From contig JAEWVF010000024.1 in the NCBI GenBank assembly GCA_023459215.1, positions 1-20,059 of the forward strand: DNA of 20,059 nucleotides, written 5' to 3'. Source of the DNA: Chloroflexota bacterium. GTDB lineage: Bacteria > Chloroflexota > Anaerolineae > Anaerolineales > Villigracilaceae. Shown here in pieces: positions 15,117 through 20,059 of the stretch. Each line of letters starts with the position of its first letter. The stretch's first letter is position 1. The notes below the pieces were generated by a model. The model had not been told where the DNA came from and did not search any database. It saw nothing but the letters and a program-made list of their open reading frames with translations. The translations under genes and the position numbers were made by a program.

Positions 15117-16013
15117 ATGGTTCTGCCTAATTTTTTTATCCTTGGCGCCGCCAAATCTGGGACAACCAGCCTGCACGACCTGCTCAAACAGCACCCGCAA
15201 GTTTATTTTCCTTTCTCAAAAGAACCGATGTTTTTCAGCCAGGATGCACTCTACGCCCAAGGACTGGACTGGTACGCAAAAAGCTTTTTCAAGGGGTCGG
15301 AATCCTGCCCCCGGCGCGGAGACGCAACCCCGCATTACCTCTACTGGGCAGAGAAAGTTGCTCCGCGTTTAAAGAAGGTATATCCTGGTGGTCCGGAGAT
15401 GATCGTCATTTTACGAGACCCGGTTGTGCGAGCTTACTCCTGGTATTGGAATATGGTGCGCGAGGGCAACGAATCCTTATCCTTTGAAGATGCGCTGGAT
15501 GCAGAAGCAGAAAGGCTCAAAGGTCAACACGCCACATTACAAACCAGGGGGGCCATGTTGTACGGGTACGTTCGCGGCAGTCAGTATGTTGAACAAATTC
15601 AGCACTTCCTGGCATTTTTTCCGCGCGAGAAATTTCTATTTCTGCTCTACGAAGACCTGGCTGAGGCCAGACTCACACAGACACTGGCTGTTATAAAAGA
15701 TTTTTTAAACATGGACTCTGACATCTTTCCTATGAAATTGACGATTAGCAACCCGGCAGCCCTGCCGCGCAGCATGAGCTTGCAGCGCTGGTTACGGCGT
15801 CAGTCCGCATTCCGCGAACAACTCAAGCGTTTTATTCCGCAAAAAGCCCGCTATTTCGTTAAAGAACAGCTTATCCGTATGAACCTGCGCCCAACCCATT
15901 ACCCGCCCATGCGCGAAAATACGAAGCAGCAACTCAAATCCCAATTTGAAGGTGAGATAATTTCGCTTCAAAGGTTAATTGAACGTGACCTGACAGATTG
16001 GCTGAAGGCATGA
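15117..16013 (+). CDS. PAPS-dependent carbohydrate sulfotransferase
   Basis: A 298-residue sulfotransferase that would move sulfate from PAPS to a hydroxyl or amine of a glycan. The 5'-phosphosulfate loop is FFILGAAKSGTTSLHDLL (Lys13, Thr16-17). The 3'-phosphate site is VILRDPVVRAYSWYW, with Arg100 and Ser108 at the canonical eight-residue spacing. Between them GDATPHYLY (69-76) resembles the GE-x-S/T-P-x-Y stretch of heparan-type carbohydrate sulfotransferases. There is no signal peptide, so it acts in the cytoplasm, before export by the adjacent ABC exporter. Position inside a glycosyltransferase operon argues for a polysaccharide substrate rather than a small molecule. It starts one base after the preceding stop and ends with an ATGA overlap into the next gene. 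Confidence 0.88.
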   Translation: MVLPNFFILGAAKSGTTSLHDLLKQHPQVYFPFSKEPMFFSQDALYAQGLDWYAKSFFKGSESCPRRGDATPHYLYWAEKVAPRLKKVYPGGPEMIVILRDPVVRAYSWYWNMVREGNESLSFEDALDAEAERLKGQHATLQTRGAMLYGYVRGSQYVEQIQHFLAFFPREKFLFLLYEDLAEARLTQTLAVIKDFLNMDSDIFPMKLTISNPAALPRSMSLQRWLRRQSAFREQLKRFIPQKARYFVKEQLIRMNLRPTHYPPMRENTKQQLKSQFEGEIISLQRLIERDLTDWLKA

Positions 16014-17119
16014 AGCTGCATATTGCCCTGTTACTTCCATCTCTGGAAGGTGGCGGCGTTCAACGCGCGCTGATCAATCTGGCAACGGGACTGAAACAGA
16101 ACGGGCTGTCAGTGGATCTGGTCGTGGGAAAAGCTGCCGGCCCGTTCAAGGAGCTGGTCCCCGCCGAAGTGCGGATCATCGAACTGGGCGGCAGTGGCAT
16201 GTTGGCCAGGCTTCCGATGCTGATCCGTTACCTGCAGAAAGAGCGCCCCGATTGTTTGATGTCGGCCCAGTATCATGTCAACCTGACGGCCATTCTCGCC
16301 CGCTGGTTGGCCGGAACAAAAACACCTTTGGTAATCAGTGAGCACAATGATATTCAATCGGTGTATAAAAATGCTCAATCGCTGAAAGAGCATTTATCAA
16401 CTCGATTAACTCCCCACCTGTATCCATTTGCAGATCGAATTGTAGCGGTCTCACAAGGTGTGGCAACAAGCTTATCAAACTGGACAAAAATCCCGGCATC
16501 GCGCATCACGGTTATCTATAACCCTCTGGTTTATAACGGGCTCTTAGATTCTGCCCGGAAACCAGCAAACCACCCGTGGCTTGAGCCAGGCCAACTGCCG
16601 GTGATCCTGTCCGTGGGCCGCCTCGAACCCCAAAAAGATTTCGCCACACTGCTCAAGGCATTTGGCCTGGTGACCAAGAAAACTCCGGTTCGATTATTAA
16701 TTCTCGGAGAGGGTAGCCAGCGGCCGCAGATCGAAAGGCAGGCGAGAGAAATGAAATTGGCTGAGTCTGTACAAATGCCTGGCTATGCCGCCAATCCGTA
16801 TGCTTTCATGTCACGGGCAGCTGTATTTGTGCTCACATCGGCCTGGGAAGGTTTCCCCAGCGTCCTGGTTGAGGCGATGGCTTGCGGATGTCCGATAGTA
16901 TCAACAGACTGCCCAAGTGGCCCAGCCGAAATTCTGCAAGGGGGCCTGCTTGGCCAACTAGTGCCCGTTGGCGATGTTTTTGCTCTGTCTGATGCAATCG
17001 ACAAAACTCTACAAACCCCTACTCTGCAATCTAATCTTTCTGATTCTGCAAACCGTTTCACAATAGAAAAAGCCACTTCGATGTATCTAACCCTTTTTGC
17101 AGAGATCATCAAGAGATGA
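16010..17119 (+). CDS. Family 4 glycosyltransferase
   Basis: A 369-residue GT-B retaining glycosyltransferase. The N-terminal domain opens with ALLLPSLEGGGVQRALINLA (glycine-rich acceptor-side loop); the C-terminal domain has ILSVGRLEPQKDFATLLKAF, LLILGEGSQRPQIE, and the nucleotide-sugar EX7E motif in WEGFPSVLVEAMACGCPIVS. The ATG at 16010 overlaps the sulfotransferase stop as ATGA; an in-frame TTG at 15998 would add only four residues. It is followed by another ATGA overlap. It extends the cytoplasmic glycan; linkage and sugar are unknown. The opening (GGGVQRAL) resembles N-acetylgalactosaminyl- and glucosyl-transferases of O-antigen clusters, which is only a loose hint. Confidence 0.9.
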   Translation: MKLHIALLLPSLEGGGVQRALINLATGLKQNGLSVDLVVGKAAGPFKELVPAEVRIIELGGSGMLARLPMLIRYLQKERPDCLMSAQYHVNLTAILARWLAGTKTPLVISEHNDIQSVYKNAQSLKEHLSTRLTPHLYPFADRIVAVSQGVATSLSNWTKIPASRITVIYNPLVYNGLLDSARKPANHPWLEPGQLPVILSVGRLEPQKDFATLLKAFGLVTKKTPVRLLILGEGSQRPQIERQAREMKLAESVQMPGYAANPYAFMSRAAVFVLTSAWEGFPSVLVEAMACGCPIVSTDCPSGPAEILQGGLLGQLVPVGDVFALSDAIDKTLQTPTLQSNLSDSANRFTIEKATSMYLTLFAEIIKR

Positions 17120-18273
17120 AAGTACTTCACTTAATTACCGGGCTGGAGTATGGCGGGTCACAAACGATGCTGACAGAATTAGCATCTTTTCTGAAACAAC
17201 ATGAGGTAACCAGTTCGGTCGTTTCGCTGACTTCACACAACACATTAGCTGGTCGATTAGAAGAAAATGGAATTCCTGTTTTCTTTCTCAATATTCCAAG
17301 AGGAAAGCTCTCCTTACGGGGCCTCTTTAAACTGATAGCTATTATTCGACAAGAAAAACCAGATATATTACAAACCTGGATGTATCACGCCGATCTAGCG
17401 GGCGGGCTTGCAGGACGATTAAGTGGAGTGCCAGTTATTTGGGGCATTCACCATAATCTAGGATCGAACCACATTTTCAAACTGAGTACCTGGATCGTAG
17501 TACAAATTAATCGAATTATGTCTGGGTTACTTCCATCAAAAATTGCTTGTTGTTCACAAAGTACATACAGTTCCCATATTGCAATGGGATTCCAAGCAAA
17601 AAAGATGGTTCTCGCTCCTAATGGAATTGACACAAATCGCTTTTTTCCACTACCAAATGCACATAGTGATCTTTGTGTCCAGCTTGGCATACCCAAAGAT
17701 ACAATATTGATCGGACATTGCGGCAGGTTTCACCCATCAAAAGGTCACGAAATTTTCATAAAAGCAGCCAGCATTATCAAGACAATGCACCCCAATGTTC
17801 ATTTTGTTATGTGTGGCAGCGATATAGACTGGAAAAATCGCCAGTTATCCGTATGGCTGGATCAGGCAAAACTTGGTGAACGTGTTCACCTTCTCGGATT
17901 GCAATCCCGCCTTGAGGGGGTACTCCCCGGCTTGGATTTATTAGTATCCAGTTCTCGTGATGAAGCATTACCTCTCACTATCTGTGAGGCAATGTCCTGC
18001 AAAATACCGTGCGTGGTCACAGATGTTGGCGATCAAGCCCAGGTGGTCAGCAATACAGGAATCTCCGTTTTACCCAATTCAGCTGAGGAAATCGCAAATG
18101 GGTGCATAAAACTTCTCAAACTCACTCAAATAGAGCGTCTTCATCTAGGGGAATTAGCGCGAGAAAGGATCAAAAACAATTACAGCCTTCATACGGCAGC
18201 CGAAACTTATATGTCAATTTACAATAGCGTTTTAGAACAACACAACCGTGCTATCCCCTATCTAAAAAAGTGA
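17116..18273 (+). CDS. Family 4 glycosyltransferase (A+T-rich gene)
   Basis: A 385-residue GT-B retaining glycosyltransferase. It opens with VLHLITGLEYGGSQTMLTEL, has the donor-domain start ILIGHCGRFHPSKGHEIFIKA and HFVMCGSDID, and the EX7E motif in SSRDEALPLTICEAMSCKIPCV. The mid-region DILQTWMYHADLAGGLAGRL is typical of GT4 enzymes of exopolysaccharide clusters. Its composition differs from the neighbours: a hand count of 17341-17400 gives 23 G/C of 60 bases, against 42 of 60 at 5221-5280 in the first operon. This suggests separate acquisition. The ATG overlaps the preceding stop as ATGA. It is last in the exporter operon, with its stop only 2 bases from the stop of the converging permease gene and no terminator in the gap. 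Confidence 0.9.
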   Translation: MKVLHLITGLEYGGSQTMLTELASFLKQHEVTSSVVSLTSHNTLAGRLEENGIPVFFLNIPRGKLSLRGLFKLIAIIRQEKPDILQTWMYHADLAGGLAGRLSGVPVIWGIHHNLGSNHIFKLSTWIVVQINRIMSGLLPSKIACCSQSTYSSHIAMGFQAKKMVLAPNGIDTNRFFPLPNAHSDLCVQLGIPKDTILIGHCGRFHPSKGHEIFIKAASIIKTMHPNVHFVMCGSDIDWKNRQLSVWLDQAKLGERVHLLGLQSRLEGVLPGLDLLVSSSRDEALPLTICEAMSCKIPCVVTDVGDQAQVVSNTGISVLPNSAEEIANGCIKLLKLTQIERLHLGELARERIKNNYSLHTAAETYMSIYNSVLEQHNRAIPYLKK

Positions 18274-18275
18274 GC

Positions 18276-19073
18276 CTAATCGTATACACCTTGATCGTAT
18301 GCCCAAGGAGCAAAATAAATATTTAAGTATTTAAGACCGATATTAAAAAAAGCACCAAGCAAGGCAACCACAAGCAGCGTTGCGTATAATTCCTCAATCC
18401 GCAAAGTCTGCCAGGAAAACCAGATCAAAACTCCCAGTCCCCGCTTGGCAGAAACCAGCTCGACCGCAATCGCAATTAAGAGACCAGTATTTGCCGCAAG
18501 CCGGATTCCGCTCAGCACCATCGGCAGGCTGCCTGGTAAAAGTATTCTCGCAAATGTCTTTAATCGATTGGCCCCATAATTTTTTGCCACTTCAAAATAA
18601 ACCGGATCAATATGCATTACACCCGTCATACTGTTCACCACGGCCGGGAAAAATGCAGAAACAGCAATAACTACGATATTGGCTGTTTCACCAATGCCAA
18701 AAATGATCAATATGATCGGAAAAATGGCAATTTTCGGAATGGGGTGCAGCGAAGCGATCAATGGGTCGAATATGGCACGCAATTTCGGAAGCCAGCCCAT
18801 CATAATTCCAAGCGGAACGCCAAAAATAATCCCGATAAAAATACCCAGGCCAATCCGTCCTAGCGAAACGGTGAGATGCTCCAGCAGGCGGCCAGACAGG
18901 ATCATCTTGAACAGGGTTTGCACGATGACCAGCGGAGGCGGGAAAAACAGCTTCGAGATTACGCCTAATCTTGCCAGCATCTCCCACAGCGCGGTAAATG
19001 CCAACAAAACGATCAGGCTACTCCAAGATATTTGACCCGGAAAACGCGGAGATGGCTTCTTGTCTGTATTCAT
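18276..19073 (-). CDS. ABC importer permease, SsuC/TauC-like
   Basis: The membrane subunit of a sulfonate/taurine/nitrate-type importer, 265 residues. It has about six membrane segments and the conserved EAA coupling loop YFEVAKNYGANRLKTFARIL (159-178), with LPGSLPMVLSGIRLA after it, which contacts the ATPase. The family-typical PIPKIAIFPIILIIFGIGE segment precedes it. The ATG at 19073 overlaps the ATPase stop as ATGA; an in-frame start at 19121 would overlap that gene by about 50 bases and adds residues unlike the family. A binding-protein gene would be expected next in the operon, but the next gene to the left is the converging glycosyltransferase; the only binding protein seen is at 7699-8772. 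The substrate is not determinable. Confidence 0.92.
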   Translation of the reverse strand: MNTDKKPSPRFPGQISWSSLIVLLAFTALWEMLARLGVISKLFFPPPLVIVQTLFKMILSGRLLEHLTVSLGRIGLGIFIGIIFGVPLGIMMGWLPKLRAIFDPLIASLHPIPKIAIFPIILIIFGIGETANIVVIAVSAFFPAVVNSMTGVMHIDPVYFEVAKNYGANRLKTFARILLPGSLPMVLSGIRLAANTGLLIAIAVELVSAKRGLGVLIWFSWQTLRIEELYATLLVVALLGAFFNIGLKYLNIYFAPWAYDQGVYD

Positions 19074-19843
19074 TCGACCAGCCTGAGCCCGCGGCGAACT
19101 TCCATCTCTATCAAGTCCCAAATCTGTCGATGAAGGTGCTCAAATTCAGGGTTCACCCTGGTATCCAGGCTGCGCGGGCGGGGCAACATCACAGGCATAT
19201 CAGCCCGGATGGTTCCCGGTCGGCCGCTCATGACAAGGATGCGATCTCCCAGCAAAATCGCTTCTTCGATGTCATGGGTAATATAAACCACAGTTTTTGG
19301 GTTTTCACGCCAGGTGTTCAACAGCTCTTGCTGCATCAAAATCCGCGTTTGCGCATCCAGCGCGCCAAATGGTTCATCCATTAATAGAATTTGCGGATCA
19401 GACAAAAAAGCACGCAGGATCGCCACCCGCTGGCGCATGCCCCCTGAAAGCTGGTGAGGATAGGCATACAGGAAGTTGCCCAGCCCAACCCGCTTTACAA
19501 AGTCGCTGGCGCGGGCATTCCGCTCTTTTTGCGGCATTCCGCGCATTTCCAGGCCGAAGGCAACATTTTCCAGCACTGACATCCACGGGAAAAGCCCCTG
19601 GATCTGAAAAACCATGGCAGTTCTAGGACGTGAAACATCTGCTTCCAGAGGAAAAATAATGCGGCCCTGCGAAGGCCGAAGCAGCCCCGCGATCAACTTC
19701 AAAAGCGTAGTTTTTCCACATCCGCTGGGGCCAACAATACAAACAAATTCATTCTGGGCGACAGAAAACGTTACTCCTTCCAAGGCTTCGACGGCGGTCT
19801 TGGAAGAGTATGTTTGCGAAACATTTATGCACTCAAAGCTCAT
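19070..19843 (-). CDS. ABC importer ATPase, SsuB/TauB-like
   Basis: The nucleotide-binding subunit of the importer, 257 residues, full length. It has Walker A GPSGCGKT (38-45), Q-loop MVFQ (Gln80), signature LSGGM (132-136), Walker B ILLMDE (152-157), D-loop GALD and H-loop His190 (YITHDIEEA). PWMSVLENVAFGLEMRG after the Q-loop is characteristic of the nitrate/sulfonate/taurine group. It is the first gene of its operon, with a leader of about 50 bases after a promoter-operator region at 19871-19928. There is no strong Shine-Dalgarno before the ATG (GGGA lies about 14 bases upstream). It couples to the permease through ATGA. Confidence 0.93.
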   Translation of the reverse strand: MSFECINVSQTYSSKTAVEALEGVTFSVAQNEFVCIVGPSGCGKTTLLKLIAGLLRPSQGRIIFPLEADVSRPRTAMVFQIQGLFPWMSVLENVAFGLEMRGMPQKERNARASDFVKRVGLGNFLYAYPHQLSGGMRQRVAILRAFLSDPQILLMDEPFGALDAQTRILMQQELLNTWRENPKTVVYITHDIEEAILLGDRILVMSGRPGTIRADMPVMLPRPRSLDTRVNPEFEHLHRQIWDLIEMEVRRGLRLVE

Positions 19844-19870
19844 GGAAATTATATTATCCCGAATATTTTT

Positions 19871-19892
19871 TTGTCTGATCAGGATCAGACAA
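19871..19892. promoter_or_regulatory. Near-perfect 22-bp palindrome, putative operator
   Basis: The arms TTGTCTGATC (19871-19880) and GATCAGACAA (19883-19892) are perfect inverted repeats around a 2-base AG centre. The element sits immediately downstream of the predicted transcript start (about 19893) of the importer operon, where a bound repressor would block transcription. As read on the minus strand it is followed by A residues rather than T, so it is not a terminator for that operon. Confidence 0.6.
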
Positions 19893-19899
19893 TTGAGAG

Positions 19900-19928
19900 A
19901 TTATAACCCGTTATAGTACGCATATCCA
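19900..19928 (-). promoter_or_regulatory. Sigma-70-type promoter of the importer operon
   Basis: On the minus strand TGGATA (19928-19923) and a consensus TATAAT (19905-19900) are 17 bases apart. A second short inverted repeat, TATAAC-CC-GTTATA on the plus strand (19902-19915), overlaps the -10 element. The region begins just after the stop of the upstream partial gene (19943). Confidence 0.6.
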
Positions 19929-19942
19929 TTTTCAGGGCTTTC

Positions 19943-20059
19943 TTAAAGTCGAGAAATGAGGGCAAAAGCTTGTTCAGGTTGAGCGGCAAAAAGTCGACGC
20001 GCATCTGGTAAATAACGGAATTTCTGTTTGTCGATGAGTAAGCCGAGTACAAGGTTATT
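19943..20059 (-). CDS. C-terminal end of an unidentified protein (5' partial)
   Basis: The minus strand is open from the right window edge to a TAA at 19945-19943. It encodes 38 residues beginning NNLVLGLLIDKQKFRYLPD and ending EQAFALISRL. The composition looks like real protein and the stop lies 15 bases before the importer promoter, so this is probably the tail of the upstream gene. It is too short to assign to a family. It might be co-oriented and functionally linked with the importer, but nothing seen proves this. Confidence 0.45.
   Translation of the reverse strand, partial: NNLVLGLLIDKQKFRYLPDARRLFAAQPEQAFALISRL

Noticed and set aside
8773..18300. Direct repeats marking insertion of the glycan cluster
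   Set aside because: Comparing the junctions near 8773-8830 and 18270-18310 by eye gave only A-rich chance matches, with no target-site duplication, integrase or transposase.
19871..19892. Palindrome as an intrinsic terminator
   Set aside because: On the minus strand it is followed by A residues and on the plus strand by AATTGAG, so there is no U-tract on either transcript; its position at +1 fits an operator.
1..20059. CRISPR arrays, tRNA/rRNA genes, insertion sequences
   Set aside because: No regularly spaced repeats, cloverleaf-like segments with conserved T-loop, or transposase motifs were seen on reading either strand.

Overview
The window reads as chromosomal DNA of a free-living bacterium, most likely a member of the Chloroflexota (Anaerolineae-like). 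That placement is an inference from remembered family resemblance (for example the 'EYELMY…HWWY' methyltransferase N-terminus) and the gene mix; no rRNA, tRNA or ribosomal-protein marker is present. It is a surface-glycan locus wrapped around catabolic and uptake genes. I see no mobile element, CRISPR array or RNA gene, and no gene-free stretch reaches 300 bases.

Layout. (1) 3-470, +: C-terminal end of a sensor histidine kinase, closed by a hairpin that overlaps its stop codon. (2) 588-6154, +: a tightly packed five-gene operon behind a good sigma-70-type promoter (490-518). It encodes a polytopic GT-C glycosyltransferase, a SAM methyltransferase, a DPM1-like GT2, an NAD-dependent sugar epimerase/dehydratase and a DegT-type sugar aminotransferase. 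(3) 6238-7614, +: a stand-alone tryptophanase with its own extended -10 promoter, ending at a 21-bp perfect bidirectional terminator. (4) 7699-11792, -: a lipoprotein substrate-binding protein of the SsuA/NMT1 type, preceded by a 993-residue fusion of an NRPS-like adenylation domain, a carrier domain and an HtrB/LPLAT-like acyltransferase. (5) 12019-18273, +: Wzm/Wzt-type ABC polysaccharide exporter genes, then GT2, a PAPS-dependent sulfotransferase and two GT4 glycosyltransferases, coupled mostly by ATGA overlaps. (6) 18276-19843, -: permease and ATPase of an SsuBC/TauBC-type importer behind a promoter with a near-perfect 22-bp palindrome. (7) 19943-20059, -: the C-terminal tail of an unidentified gene.

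How the parts fit. In the first operon the DPM1-like GT2 probably makes a polyprenyl-phosphate sugar that the membrane GT-C enzyme uses outside the cytoplasmic membrane, while the epimerase and aminotransferase make a nucleotide amino sugar. In the second cluster Wzm/Wzt export a polysaccharide assembled by the GT2 and GT4 enzymes and probably sulfated. The divergent A-T-LPLAT protein is the best candidate for an undescribed activity: self-contained activation, carrier loading and transfer of an acyl group, perhaps onto the exported glycan or its lipid. The importer's permease and ATPase (18.3-19.8 kb) and a matching binding protein (7.7-8.8 kb), all on the minus strand, flank the export cluster as if one importer operon had been split by its insertion.
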